Shown piece after piece: positions 1-8,516 of a stretch of DNA of 64,000 nucleotides. Position numbers and translations under genes: made by a program. Each line of letters opens with the position of its first letter. The first letter of the stretch is position 1. The stretch is from Ilyomonas sp963847085 (GTDB taxonomy: Bacteria > Bacteroidota > Bacteroidia > Chitinophagales > Chitinophagaceae). The stretch is taken from assembly GCA_963847085.1 (NCBI GenBank), contig CAWJYO010000009.1, positions 744,001 to 808,000 of the forward strand, in the 5' to 3' direction. The notes under the pieces were generated by a model, which was given only the letters and a program-made list of their open reading frames with translations, was not told the origin of the DNA and made no database searches.

Positions 1-1210
1 TAAAGCGCGCACGCAGTTCCAGCACAACGGTTACTTGTTTTCCGTTGCGTGCTGCATTGATGAGTGCATTTACAATAGTTGAATTTTCGGCAAGCCGATA
101 GGCTGTTATTTTAATTGAAATCACATCGGGTTCTATTGCCGCTTCGCGAAGCAAATCAACAATGGCATTGAAAGAATGATACGGAAAATACAGCATCACA
201 TCCTGTTGCTGAATGACATCAGTTACGCGACTGCTTTGCTGAAAAGCCGGATGTACAAACGGCTGAATGCGAACACTGCTTCGTGCCGGAAATACATCGG
301 GGAAATCCATAAAATGCCTGAAGTTATGAATGCGCCCGCCCGGAATAATGTTATCGCGCTTGGTAAGATGCAACCGTTGAATGAGATACTCGAGCAAGCC
401 GCTGTCCATTTCTTTATCGTACACAAAACGGGTTGGTTTTCCTTTGCGCCGGTTGCGGATGCCTTTCTCAATTTTTTGCACAAAAGAAGAAGATAAATCG
501 GTGTCTAAATCTATCTCGGCATCTTTAGTGATTTTAAAAATGTGCGCATCGTAATGTTCATAATTAAAGTAAGAAAAGATATACGGCAAGTTGAAACGAA
601 TCACATCTTCGAGAAGAATAATGTATTTTTTTCCGCCTTTGGAAGGCAGTAAAACAAAACGTCCCAGCACACGCGAAGGCACTTCTATCAAAGCGTATTT
701 TGTAGTATAAGCCGAAGCCGTATTGCTCATCACTACGCCAAGATAAATGCTCTTTTCACGCAGATAAGGCATTTGCGGAACATCCTCAATCAAAAGCGGA
801 ATGATGTTGGAACGAACTTTTTCAACAAAGTATTTTCTTACCCATTCTTTTTGGTCATCTTCCAAATGCTTTTCATCAACCAAAAAAATATTTTGTTCCT
901 GCATCTCAATGTTGATGCCTTTCCAGATTCTATCAAACTCACTTTGTTGTTTCAACACCGTAAGTTGTATTTCGTCCAGCACTTCCTGCGGGTTGTTCTC
1001 CATGTGCATGTTCTGCTTTTTGTTGCCAAATTCAACCATACGTTTTAAGGTGGCAACACGCACGCGGAAAAACTCATCAAGGTTGTTGGAAAAAATACCC
1101 AAAAAACGAATCCTGTCTTTTAAAAATACTGTTTTATCGGCCGCCTCCTGCAACACTCTTGCATTAAAGGCAAGCCAGCTAACATCGCGCGGAACAAATT
1201 TTTTTTTCAT
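1..1210 (-). CDS. ppk1: Polyphosphate kinase PPK1, partial (C-terminus beyond left edge)
   Basis: PPK1 makes inorganic polyphosphate reversibly from ATP. About 403 N-terminal residues are present and the reading frame stays open to base 1. Visible family features are the N-terminal SWLAFNARVLQEA stretch, NNLDEFFRVRVATL, the YFPYHSFNAIVDLLREAA segment and, at the edge, KITAYRLAENSTIVNALINAARNGKQVTVVLELRARF, which matches the start of the catalytic phospholipase-D-like core. The phosphorylated histidine lies further downstream and is not in the window. The start is the ATG at 1210 (MKKKFVPRDVSW). It is divergent from the two-component pair that follows. Identification is by family sequence and is confident. 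Confidence 0.93.
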   Translation of the reverse strand, partial: MKKKFVPRDVSWLAFNARVLQEAADKTVFLKDRIRFLGIFSNNLDEFFRVRVATLKRMVEFGNKKQNMHMENNPQEVLDEIQLTVLKQQSEFDRIWKGINIEMQEQNIFLVDEKHLEDDQKEWVRKYFVEKVRSNIIPLLIEDVPQMPYLREKSIYLGVVMSNTASAYTTKYALIEVPSRVLGRFVLLPSKGGKKYIILLEDVIRFNLPYIFSYFNYEHYDAHIFKITKDAEIDLDTDLSSSFVQKIEKGIRNRRKGKPTRFVYDKEMDSGLLEYLIQRLHLTKRDNIIPGGRIHNFRHFMDFPDVFPARSSVRIQPFVHPAFQQSSRVTDVIQQQDVMLYFPYHSFNAIVDLLREAAIEPDVISIKITAYRLAENSTIVNALINAARNGKQVTVVLELRARF

Positions 1211-1427
1211 AGCATCAGTTTACGAAAACATTCTTAGCAAATATGATGAAAAGTCGGGGAAGTGCGTAAAGTCGCGAAGGCCGAAAGAAGTAAGCAAGAA
1301 AAAATGAGTAAAAACAAAAGACCATAATCAAGGCTTTTTTATTCCCGACTTTCCGACTTCCTCTCCACATTTCCGGTTTTTGTCGCAACATTTGTTTTTG
1401 CAATGGCAAGGATTTTATTTTTACACA
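1211..1427. other. Divergent intergenic region ppk1 / sensor kinase
   Basis: This 217 bp gap must hold promoters for two divergent genes, but I see no clear TTTG/TAnnTTTG pair. It contains an imperfect inverted repeat (arms near 1250-1261 and 1343-1353, core GTCGGG/CCCGAC). AAAAACAAA lies at 1310 and its complement at 1391. A TTG at 1380 would extend the kinase upstream, but the later ATG is the more natural start. Confidence 0.4.
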
Positions 1428-2474
1428 ATGGCTATCACCTGGTACAAAAGAAAATGGGTAATTGTATTGCTTCACCTTTCTGTGTGGACACTGCTTTTCC
1501 TGTTTCCCATTCTGCTTCAGAAATCGGTACAGAATGCGAAAGGCGGCGCACATAAAGACGATAACAGCAATCTCTTTTTTTATTTATCTGTTTTTACAAA
1601 TTTAATATGGATGGCTTTCTTTTATTTCAACGTCTTTGTATTGATGCCTAAACTGTTTTACAAAAAAAGATGGTTGTTATATATCCTCATCCAGCTAATC
1701 ATGCTCACATCACTGGCTTTGTTTCATTGGTTTTTTCTTGCTTTTGTCGGGCAGCATCCTTTTAGTTTTACTGGTTTTTTATTATTCAATACATTTCCTT
1801 TTGTATTCATTCTTGCATGCAGCACCGCTTATCGGGTAATTCAGGACAGAATACAGTCGGAACAATTACAACAAGCCCGCGAAACCGAAACATTAAAAAC
1901 AGAGTTGTCGTTTCTGCGCTCGCAGGTGAACCCGCATTTTATGTTTAATGTGCTGAACAACATGGTGGCACTCGCACGAAAAAAATCTGACTTGCTGGAA
2001 CCTTCGCTGATACAGCTTTCATCGTTGTTGCGCTATATGTTATACGAAACCGATGAAGACAAAGTGCCGCTGCAAAAAGAAGTAGATTATCTGAACAGTT
2101 ATATTGATTTGCAAAAGCAACGCTACGGAAAAAAATTAGTGGTAAAAACAAACGTTGAAATATGCGATAACAACTATGAAATAGAACCGATGTTGCTGAT
2201 TCCATTTGTTGAAAATGCGTTTAAGCATGGCACAGGAATGATAGAAGAACCCACCATTATTGTTGAGTTAAAAGCTTGTAACAATCAAGTTCATTTTTCT
2301 GTGCAAAACAAAATCAGTTCTTCGCCTATTGAAGAAATAAAAGATAAAACTTCGGGCATTGGATTAACCAACGTAAAGCGACGTTTGAATTTGTTGTATG
2401 GCAATCGTCATACCTTAGATATTAAAAAAGAAAATGGCTGGTTTGTAACTTCACTTCAATTAAACTTACCATAA
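1428..2474 (+). CDS. LytS/YehU-type sensor histidine kinase
   Basis: Inner-membrane sensor kinase, about 348 residues. The N-terminal half has four hydrophobic helices (roughly residues 10-30, 45-75, 82-105 and 112-135). A His_kinase domain (PF06580 type) follows, with the phospho-acceptor motif QVNPHFMFNVLNN (His about residue 170). The ATPase region has an N-box-like IPFVENAFKHG and a GIGLTNVKRRL glycine motif. I chose the ATG at 1428 (MAITWYKRKW) over an in-frame TTG at 1380. The stop overlaps the next ATG by one base (TAATG), so it is translationally coupled to the LytTR regulator and is presumably its cognate kinase. The signal sensed cannot be told from the sequence. Confidence 0.9.
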   Translation: MAITWYKRKWVIVLLHLSVWTLLFLFPILLQKSVQNAKGGAHKDDNSNLFFYLSVFTNLIWMAFFYFNVFVLMPKLFYKKRWLLYILIQLIMLTSLALFHWFFLAFVGQHPFSFTGFLLFNTFPFVFILACSTAYRVIQDRIQSEQLQQARETETLKTELSFLRSQVNPHFMFNVLNNMVALARKKSDLLEPSLIQLSSLLRYMLYETDEDKVPLQKEVDYLNSYIDLQKQRYGKKLVVKTNVEICDNNYEIEPMLLIPFVENAFKHGTGMIEEPTIIVELKACNNQVHFSVQNKISSSPIEEIKDKTSGIGLTNVKRRLNLLYGNRHTLDIKKENGWFVTSLQLNLP

Positions 2475-3181
2475 TGCTACGCTGCCTTGCTATAGATGAT
2501 GAACCACTTGCGCTGGAACTGCTGGAAGACAACATCAGTAAAGTGCCGTATTTGCAATTGGTGGCTTCCTGTTCAAATCCTTTAGAAGCCATGAAAGTGT
2601 TGCAACAGGAGCCGGTTGATTTAATTTTTTTAGACATTCAAATGCCTGGCTTAACCGGCTTGCAGTTTATTCAAAGTCTTGCGCAAAAGCCAATGTTTAT
2701 CCTCATTACAGCGTATGAAAAATATGCGCTCGACAGTTATAGTTTGGATGTAATTGATTACCTCGTAAAGCCTGTTTCTCTTGACAGATTTATAAAAGCC
2801 AGCAACAAAGCATGGGAACTTTTTGGGTTAAAAACAAAAGGTGCTAATTCAACAAAAGAAGCCGCAACCGACTTCTTGTTTGTTCCTGTTGAATATAGTT
2901 TGGTGAAGGTTGTTACTTCTAACATTGTTTGGATTGAAGGATTGAAAGATTACATTAAAATCCATCTTCACGATACTTCAAAATCCATCGTTACACGCAT
3001 GAACATGAAAGCGATGGAAGATGAGTTGCCCAATTCCAGATTCATTCGCATTCATAAGTCGTACATCGTTTCTATTGACTACATTACTGCTGTGCGTAAG
3101 AGCAGTATTTTTTTGGGCGATTTAGAACTTCCGGTTGGCGAAAATTATCGCGATGCGGTATCTACGCTTACAGGAAAATAA
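2474..3181 (+). CDS. LytTR-family response regulator
   Basis: DNA-binding response regulator of 235 residues. The receiver domain (residues 1-120) has the acidic pair D8/D9, the phospho-acceptor D54 (LIFLDIQMPG), T79 and K99 (DYLVKPVS). The LytTR DNA-binding domain covers roughly residues 135-235, with the typical IVWIEGLKDYIKIHL and FIRIHKSYIVSIDYI segments. It starts inside the stop codon of the upstream kinase, so the two form one operon. LytTR regulators bind direct repeats upstream of their targets; I could not identify a target site here. Confidence 0.93.
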   Translation: MLRCLAIDDEPLALELLEDNISKVPYLQLVASCSNPLEAMKVLQQEPVDLIFLDIQMPGLTGLQFIQSLAQKPMFILITAYEKYALDSYSLDVIDYLVKPVSLDRFIKASNKAWELFGLKTKGANSTKEAATDFLFVPVEYSLVKVVTSNIVWIEGLKDYIKIHLHDTSKSIVTRMNMKAMEDELPNSRFIRIHKSYIVSIDYITAVRKSSIFLGDLELPVGENYRDAVSTLTGK

Positions 3182-3185
3182 AGTT

Positions 3186-3252
3186 CCCGCAGATAACGCT
3201 GATTTTCGCAGATTTTTATTTTCTTTCTGCGTTTATCTGCGCCATCTGCGGG
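3186..3252. repeat. Dispersed inverted repeat, CCCGCAGAT...ATCTGCGGG family, copy 1
   Basis: An imperfect palindrome with outer arms CCCGCAGAT and ATCTGCGGG and internal GCAGATTT-like words. A second copy with the same arms and length lies at 42491-42558. It sits in the gap after the LytTR regulator and may act as a terminator or a REP-like element. No coding capacity. Confidence 0.75.
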
Positions 3253-3305
3253 ACAATATTCAAAGTGAAATATCACTACAATTGTTGATAAGATATCTCC
3301 TCAAA

Positions 3306-3674
3306 TCATTTAATAAACCGAATGTTCAATGGGTATTTATACAACTTACCTTCATTGGCTCGTAAGGTGGCAACAATTACCAGCACCAGCGCAATGATAG
3401 CAATAATCCAAATGAGAAAAATGCCGATGATGGTAATAAACAATCCGAAGATGACGATGTACAAGGTAATTTGAAAATTCAGCGATTCTTTGGCGTGGGC
3501 AGCGATAAATAAAGATTCATCTTTTTTTATCAGATAAATAATAAGCGGAGCCAAAAAACCAACACCAGGAATCAATGTTAAAACATGCGATAACAAAGCC
3601 ATTGTTTTTTCATCAGAGGTAGGGGCGAGGAGCGGCGTTTCTTCGGTGCCGAGAAGGGAGTTTTGTTGTGCCAT
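3306..3674 (-). CDS. DUF4870 (Tic20-like) small membrane protein
   Basis: 122-residue membrane protein. The N-terminus is soluble (MAQQNSLLGTEE), then come helices around LLSHVLTLIPGVGFLAPLIIYLI and two adjacent C-terminal helices rich in I, L, V and F. The pattern 'E.K..A.L.H.....P..G.l.PLiiyl..kd.s.fi..HAkEsLNFQIT' is the signature of the DUF4870/Tic20-like family: HAKESLNFQITLYI is visible at about residues 63-76. The function of the family is not established. It starts at the ATG at 3674 and ends just before argS in the same orientation. Confidence 0.85.
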   Translation of the reverse strand: MAQQNSLLGTEETPLLAPTSDEKTMALLSHVLTLIPGVGFLAPLIIYLIKKDESLFIAAHAKESLNFQITLYIVIFGLFITIIGIFLIWIIAIIALVLVIVATLRANEGKLYKYPLNIRFIK

Positions 3675-3714
3675 ATTCGTTTTGATTAGAAATCAAATAT
3701 AAATGAAATTATAG

Positions 3715-5493
3715 TTACATTCTTTCCGGCACTTCAATGCCTAACAGATGCATTCCGGTTTTAATAACCGTTGCTGTTAGGAAACAGATTTGCAAACGCA
3801 ATATTTTCTTTTGTTCCGTTTCTGCCCCGTTTACTGAATGTTCTGTATAAAATGAATTAAACCTTTTGCAAAGATTAAAAACATACACACCAATTTTTGA
3901 TGGATCGTATTCCCTGCCTGCTTCTTCAATGATGCTTTCAAATTGTTCAAGCAACACAATCATTTCTTTTTCTAATGGAAGTAAAGATGCGTTGGGCAAA
4001 GAAGTATCAACAACCGCATTGTTCTTTCTTAGAATACTTTTGATTCTTGCATGAGTATATTGAATAAACGGACCCGTGAAACCATGAAAATCTATGCTTT
4101 CTTCCGGGTTAAAAACCATGCGCTTTTTCGGATCAACACGAAGAATAAAAAACTTTAAAGCACCTAAGCCGATTGTGTTATAAAGCTCTTTTAATTCGAC
4201 TGGTGTGAAGTCTTCCACCTTGCCAAGTTCTTCCGTTTTTTGTTTTGCTATATTTATCATTTCATCAATCAAATCATCAGCATCTACCACAGTTCCTTCG
4301 CGGCTTTTCATTTTGCCGGTTGGCAGTTCCACCATGCCATAACTCAAATGATGAATGCCATCCGCGGAAGGCAGCCCCAACTTTTCGCAAATCAGTTTCA
4401 ATACTTTAAAATGATAATTCTGTTCGTCGCCCACAACATAAATGCTTTGTTTCATTCCCCATTCTTCCTCTTTTTGCTCGGCAAGCCCAATGTCCTGCGT
4501 TATGTAAACAGAGGTTCCATCTTTACGCTGCACCACTTTTTCATCCAAACCGTCCTTCGTTAAATCAACCCAAACGCTGCCATCTTCTTTTTTATAAAAC
4601 ACACTTTTTTGCAAGCCTTCTTCTACTAAGTTTTTGCCCAATAAGTAAGTGTTGCTTTCATAATAAATTTTATCAAAACGGCTTCCTATTTTGCGGTACG
4701 TTTCATCAAAACCTTTGTACACCCAGTTGTTCATTTTTTGCCAAAGTTCAATTACTTCAGGCTTGCCCGCCTCCCAGTCAACCAGCATTTGCCGGGCTTC
4801 TTCCATAATAGGTGCTTCCCTTTCGGCTTCCTCTTTGGTTTTGCCACTTTTTATCAGATGTTCTGTTTCTTTTTTATATTCATCATTAAACTTCACATAA
4901 TAATCGCCCACCAAATGATCGCCTTTGATGCCGGTGTTTTCCGGCGTTGCGCCATTGCCAAAGCGAAGCCAAGCAATCATGCTTTTACAAATGTGAATGC
5001 CCCTATCATTCACTACGCAGGTTTTGATAACGTCAGTCCCTTCAGCTTCTAAAATCTGGGCAATGCTCCAGCCTAAAAAGTTGTTGCGAAGATGTCCCAA
5101 ATGCAAAGGCTTGTTGGTGTTGGGCGAAGAATATTCAACCATCACCCGGTTGCCCGCCTTTTCTTTTTTCCCGTAAGAAGAATTGCTGTATTGGGAAGAT
5201 AAGAATTGGAGCCAGTAAGCTTCTGAAACCGTAAGATTTAAAAAGCCTTTGATAACATTGTATCCGCTGATGAGGGAAGAATGTTGTTGCAACAAATATT
5301 CGCCAATTTCCTTTCCCAATGCATCGGGAGATTTCTTGATTGATTTTATGAACGAAAACAAAACCACTGTATAATCGCTTTCAAACTCGGGTTTGGTTTC
5401 ATTGATAATAATGGCATTTTCATCAACTGTAATATTGTATAAAGAAGATAAAGCTTCGGATGCAATTTGTTTGATTTGCGAAACAACACTCAT
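3715..5493 (-). CDS. argS: Arginyl-tRNA synthetase
   Basis: Class I aminoacyl-tRNA synthetase that charges tRNA-Arg, 592 residues, normal length. The N-terminal tRNA-recognition domain covers about residues 1-110. The catalytic domain has the HIGH-type motif NTNKPLHLGHLRNNFLG and the later motif GKMKSREG in place of KMSKS, as usual for this enzyme. The C-terminal anticodon-binding domain ends in ATVIKTGMHLLGIEVPERM, typical of ArgRS. An in-frame TTG at 5511 would add six residues, but the ATG at 5493 (MSVVSQIKQ) is the natural start. Unrelated in operon terms to the arginine biosynthesis cluster 16 kb downstream. Confidence 0.97.
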   Translation of the reverse strand: MSVVSQIKQIASEALSSLYNITVDENAIIINETKPEFESDYTVVLFSFIKSIKKSPDALGKEIGEYLLQQHSSLISGYNVIKGFLNLTVSEAYWLQFLSSQYSNSSYGKKEKAGNRVMVEYSSPNTNKPLHLGHLRNNFLGWSIAQILEAEGTDVIKTCVVNDRGIHICKSMIAWLRFGNGATPENTGIKGDHLVGDYYVKFNDEYKKETEHLIKSGKTKEEAEREAPIMEEARQMLVDWEAGKPEVIELWQKMNNWVYKGFDETYRKIGSRFDKIYYESNTYLLGKNLVEEGLQKSVFYKKEDGSVWVDLTKDGLDEKVVQRKDGTSVYITQDIGLAEQKEEEWGMKQSIYVVGDEQNYHFKVLKLICEKLGLPSADGIHHLSYGMVELPTGKMKSREGTVVDADDLIDEMINIAKQKTEELGKVEDFTPVELKELYNTIGLGALKFFILRVDPKKRMVFNPEESIDFHGFTGPFIQYTHARIKSILRKNNAVVDTSLPNASLLPLEKEMIVLLEQFESIIEEAGREYDPSKIGVYVFNLCKRFNSFYTEHSVNGAETEQKKILRLQICFLTATVIKTGMHLLGIEVPERM

Positions 5494-5529
5494 ACAAAAA
5501 AATATGGGCAAAAGTAAAGCCCGATTTGT

Positions 5530-5660
5530 GAATGGTGAGTAGTGAGTTGTCAGTAGTGAGTGGTCAGTGGTGAGTGTGAGGTTTTCTTTTACTTTTCTTT
5601 ACTCACCACTGACCACTCACAATTCACAATTCATAAATCACAATTCATAAATCACCTCTT
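5530..5660. repeat. Intergenic inverted repeat with GTGAGTGGT and CATAAATCACAATT words
   Basis: A perfect 20 bp inverted repeat has arms 5556-5575 and 5601-5620 and a 25-base loop. It is flanked by repeated words: GTGAGTAGTGAGT to the left and CACAATTCATAAATC twice to the right. The right part belongs to the ATTTATGATT family found at 7766, 34335, 39463 and 58019. It lies between the divergent argS and GtrA genes. Confidence 0.8.
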
Positions 5661-5683
5661 ACCTTCGCCGCTTTGTAAAAAGT

Positions 5684-6190
5684 ATGTACGCCGTTCACAA
5701 CACACTGCGCAACACCATTTTGCAAATGGTTGATTTTTTTTATCCTCCGTTTCGCAGGTTCATTCCTTTGCAAACATTTCGTTATGCGGCTTGTGGCGGC
5801 GCTAATATGGTGTTAGATATTGCTTTGTTTGCTTTGAGCTATAATTTTATTTATAAAAAAGAAGATGTTCATTTAGGTTTTTACATAATGTCCGCTCCAA
5901 CGGCTTCGCTGATTACGGCTTCGTTTGTTTCTTTTTTTACGGGGTTTTATTTAAGCCGTTATGTAGTATTTCCTGAATCGGTAGTAAGAGGCAGAATCCA
6001 GATAGTGCGCTATTTTTTAATTGTGGTGATTTGTTTCTTTTTGAATTATATTTTTTTATGGTTTTTCATTCGATACCTGGGTTGGTATCCAACGCCGTCA
6101 AAAATTGTAACTACAGTATTTGTGGTAACTTTTAGTTATTTGAGCCAAACCTATTTTTCGTTTCGGATGAAGAAAAAGCCGGCAGCCTGA
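5684..6190 (+). CDS. GtrA-like membrane protein
   Basis: 168-residue protein of the GtrA family (PF04138), small four-helix membrane proteins linked to flipping or transfer of lipid-linked sugars in O-antigen and teichoic-acid glycosylation. Four hydrophobic segments are visible. The first helix carries the typical FRYAACGGANMVLDIALFAL, the second SFFTGFYLSRYVVF, and the last TVFVVTFSYLSQTYFSFR. No glycosyltransferase is adjacent, so the substrate is unknown. It is divergent from argS and ends at the repeat at 6189. Confidence 0.85.
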   Translation: MYAVHNTLRNTILQMVDFFYPPFRRFIPLQTFRYAACGGANMVLDIALFALSYNFIYKKEDVHLGFYIMSAPTASLITASFVSFFTGFYLSRYVVFPESVVRGRIQIVRYFLIVVICFFLNYIFLWFFIRYLGWYPTPSKIVTTVFVVTFSYLSQTYFSFRMKKKPAA

Positions 6191-6287
6191 ACCACGAAGG
6201 CGCGAAGAAACAAAGGTTCACAAAGAACAATAAAATAAAACTTTGTGTCACTTCTTTCCTTTATGCCTTGGTGGTTCAAAAACAAAT
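6189..6287. repeat. Dispersed inverted repeat, GAACCACGAAG...TGGTGGTTC family, copy 1
   Basis: The outer arms GAACCACGAAGG and CCTTGGTGGTTC pair, and internal CAAAG/CTTTG words also pair. It begins within the stop codon of the GtrA gene. Related copies are at 56786-56877 (almost the same arms) and 43595-43657 (GCCACGAAG...CTTCGTGGC). AAAAACAAA follows directly at 6288. Confidence 0.75.
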
Positions 6288-6306
6288 CGCAAAATAAATA
6301 TTAAAG

Positions 6307-6338
6307 TTTCCTTTTTTTCCTGTAATCTACTATCTTTG
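6307..6338 (+). promoter_or_regulatory. Candidate promoter of the infA-rpoA genes
   Basis: The -7 element TATCTTTG (6331-6338) matches the Bacteroidota consensus TAnnTTTG exactly. A TTTC at 6307-6310 with a 20-base spacer is a three-of-four match to the -33 TTTG. The infA ATG is only 14 bases downstream, giving a short leader. Confidence 0.6.
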
Positions 6339-6352
6339 CGCTCCCAAAAAAT

Positions 6353-6571
6353 ATGGCGAAACAACCGCTGATTAAACAAGATGGTGTCATTATAGAAGCC
6401 TTGAGCAATGCGATGTTTCAGGGTGAAGCTCGAAAACGGACATGAAATATTGGCCACCATTTCAGGAAAAATGAGGATGCACTACATCAGGATTTTGCCG
6501 GGCGATAAAGTAGGGGTGGAGATGAGTCCGTACGATTTATCAAGAGGCAGAATCATTTTCAGGTATAAATA
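6353..6571 (+). CDS. infA: Translation initiation factor IF-1 (frameshifted in this sequence)
   Basis: IF-1 binds the 30S A site during initiation. The protein starts MAKQPLIKQDGVIIEALSNAMFQ and, after a one-base shift at the GGG at 6421-6423 (one G too many), continues VKLENGHEILATISGKMRMHY and ends YDLSRGRIIFRYK. This is a complete 72-residue OB-fold protein. IF-1 is essential, so I treat the shift as a sequence error rather than a pseudogene. First gene of the infA-rpmJ-rpsM-rpsK-rpsD-rpoA run; secY and map, which often precede infA in Bacteroidota, are not upstream. Confidence 0.9.
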
Positions 6572-6620
6572 AAAGGCAGTGAGCTGTTAGCTGCGAGCTG
6601 CAAGTGAAATAAATAAGATT

Positions 6621-6737
6621 ATGAAAGTAAGAGCATCCATTAAAAAAAGAAGTGCAGATTGCAAGATTGTGCGCAGAAAGGGAAAACTGTATGTAATCAA
6701 CAAAAAGAATCCCCGCTTTAAGCAGCGCCAGGGATAG
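6621..6737 (+). CDS. rpmJ: 50S ribosomal protein L36
   Basis: 38-residue protein beginning MKVRASIKKRSADCKIVRRKGKLYVI and ending NPRFKQRQG, which is L36. The N-terminal MKVRASIKKR and the C-terminal KQRQG are diagnostic. Of the usual zinc-ligand set only Cys14 is visible (SADCKIVRRKGK), with other ligand positions replaced, as in zinc-independent Bacteroidota forms. Intact, and sits between infA and rpsM as in most bacteria. Confidence 0.95.
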   Translation: MKVRASIKKRSADCKIVRRKGKLYVINKKNPRFKQRQG

Positions 6738-6814
6738 TTCTTGTAATTGAATATTGTTAATGGTTAATTGATTGTATCAATTAACAATTATAAAATTAAA
6801 AATTAAAAATAACT

Positions 6815-7195
6815 ATGGCTCGTATTGCCGGTATTGATTTACCAAAAAACAAAAGAGGCGAAATAGGATTTACCTATATATATGGTATTGGCCGTTCAAC
6901 TGCGCAATATATTTTAGATAAAGCCGGAATCGGATTATGACAAGAAAGTAAACCAATGGAATGATGAAGAGCTAAATGCTATCCGTAATATCATCACCAA
7001 CGAATTTAAAGTAGAAGGTCAGCTTCGCATCGAAGTGCAGATGAACATCAAGCGTTTGCTGGATATCGCTTGTTACCGTGGTTTGCGCCATCGTAAGGGC
7101 TTGCCGGTTCGTGGTCAGCGTACCCGCACCAACAGCCGCACGCGTAAAGGAAAGCGAAAACAGTTGCCGGTAAAAAGAAAGCACCTAAGAAATAA
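6815..7195 (+). CDS. rpsM: 30S ribosomal protein S13 (two frameshifts)
   Basis: S13 of the small-subunit head, contacting tRNA and 50S. It starts MARIAGIDLPKNKRGEIG with GIGRSTAQYILDKAGI. An extra base near 6931-6933 shifts the frame, after which DYDKKVNQWNDEELNAIRNII and the basic RGLRHRKGLPVRGQRTRTNSRTRKGK continue. A missing base near 7154-7160 is needed to reach the normal end TVAGKKKAPKK. Corrected length is about 126 residues, normal for S13. The A-rich leader before the ATG at 6815 has no Shine-Dalgarno, as is common in Bacteroidota. Confidence 0.92.
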
Positions 7196-7355
7196 TATCA
7201 TTGCATCAGGCTTTGCGGCTTGATGTTTTGTTATATCTGGATAACGCCGGATACCAGCGTAAGGCTGGCGGAGGGTTTACCAGGTCTCGCTCCATATAAG
7301 GGCGGGATTTTGTTTTATAAAAATACCTTATATAAGCAGATTACCTTAAAATTTT
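7196..7355. other. Structured spacer rpsM-rpsK
   Basis: 160 bases separate two ribosomal protein genes that are usually almost adjacent. The spacer is locally GC-rich and holds at least two potential hairpins: CCAGC-gtaa-GGCTGG near 7253-7268, and CGCTCC/GGGCG with a bulge near 7288-7305. There is no T-run after either, so they are not obvious terminators. A regulatory leader (S4 autoregulates this operon in other bacteria) is possible but unproven. Confidence 0.35.
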
Positions 7356-7762
7356 ATGGCAAAAGCAAACAGCAAAACAGCGCAAAAGCCGCTGCAAAAA
7401 AAAGAATTGTAAAAGTAGATGCTTACGGCGATGCCCACATCAATGCAAGTTTCAACAACCTTATCATTATCTCTTACCAACAAGCAGGGCCAGGTTATTA
7501 CCTGGTCATCTGCCGGTAAAATGGGCTTCAAAGGCTCTAAGAAAAACACGCCTTATGCTGCGCAGATGGCTGCTCCAGATGCAGCGAAAGTGGCATTGGA
7601 TGCAGGTTTGAAAAGAGTAGATGTATATGTAAAAGGCCCGGGTGCAGGAAGAGAAGGCGCTATCCGCGCCTTGACACAAATGGAATTGAAGTAGCAATGA
7701 TCAAAGACATCACTCCGCTGCCGCACAACGGCTGCCGTCCTCCGAAGAAGAGAAGAGTTTAA
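7356..7762 (+). CDS. rpsK: 30S ribosomal protein S11 (two frameshifts)
   Basis: S11 of the 30S platform. The N-terminal part reads MAKANSKTAQKPLQKKRIVKVDAYGDAHINASFNN. One extra base near 7461-7472 is followed by SLTNKQGQVITWSSAGKMGFKGSKKNTPYAAQMAA and VYVKGPGAGREGAIRALTQM. A missing base near 7681-7685 must be restored to reach EVAMIKDITPLPHNGCRPPKKRRV, the invariant S11 C-terminus. Corrected length is about 135 residues. Start is the ATG at 7356. Confidence 0.92.
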
Positions 7763-7765
7763 ACA

Positions 7766-7828
7766 GATTTTTGATTTGTGATTGTGAGATTTTCATATTC
7801 GCAATCATAATTCATAAATCTAAAATCG
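7766..7828. repeat. ATTTATGATT-family inverted repeat inside the ribosomal operon
   Basis: Left arm words (TTTTTGATTTGTGATTG) pair imperfectly with the right arm (CAATCATAATTCATAAATC). It lies in the rpsK-rpsD gap. A palindromic ACCGATCGGT follows near 7867-7876. Related sequences are at 5600-5660, 34335-34375, 39463-39558 and 58019-58165. Confidence 0.7.
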
Positions 7829-7908
7829 TAAGATTATATTGGATTCCTGATTCATTTTAGATTTTTACCGATCGGTGTCGTCATTAAAAAATCAAAAAAT
7901 AAAATAAA

Positions 7909-8516
7909 ATGGCACGTTACACAGGTCCAAAGACCAAAATTCCCGCATATTCGGAGAGCCAATTTTAGGCAATGGTAAATGGCTGACTAAGAACAGCAAT
8001 CCTCCCGGTCAGCATGGCGCAACAAAGAAGCGCAAAGCACCCGGCGAATATGCATTCCAGCTAAAAGAAAAGCAAAAGGCAAAGTACACTTACGGAGTGT
8101 TGGAAAAACAATTCCGAAAAACTTTTGAAGAAGCGTCCCGCATGAAAGGCGTAACAGGTGAAAACCTGATTAAGATTCTGGAAGCGCGTTTGGACAATAC
8201 TGTGTATCGTATGGGTATTGCGCCTTCCCGCCCTGCTGCCCGCCAGTTGGTAACTCACAAGCACGTTACTGTAAATGGCGATGTCGTAAATATTCCTTCT
8301 TACCAGTTAAAGCCGGGCGATACAGTTGGCTTGAAAGAAAAAGCGTTAAACAATAGTTCTATCACCAGCCAGATTCGCGGTCAAGAAATCCGAAGTTTAA
8401 CTGGCTCGACTGGAATGAAGCTGAAAATGAAAGGAACTTTTATTGCTTATCCTGAAAGAGAAAGTGTTCCTGAAAATATTAAGGAACAATTGATCGTGGA
8501 ATTGTACAGTAAGTAA
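7909..8516 (+). CDS. rpsD: 30S ribosomal protein S4 (three frameshifts)
   Basis: S4 is a primary 16S-binding assembly protein. It starts MARYTGPKTKI at the ATG at 7909. A missing T near 7940-7944 hides RIFGEPILGNGKWLTKNSNPPGQHG. The S4 RNA-binding domain follows intact (LDNTVYRMGIAPSRPAARQLVTHKHVTVNG). Near 8385-8395 and 8424-8432 two opposite one-base shifts replace the conserved KFNWLDWNEAEMKGTF by an out-of-frame stretch, so the apparent open reading frame contains about 15 wrong residues. The C-terminus YPERESVPENIKEQLIVELYSK is typical. Corrected length is about 202 residues. Confidence 0.92.

Noticed and set aside
801..1307. Long plus-strand open frame opposite ppk1
   Set aside because: It lies antisense to the clear ppk1 coding sequence, its composition is not protein-like, and the ppk1 frame is well conserved.
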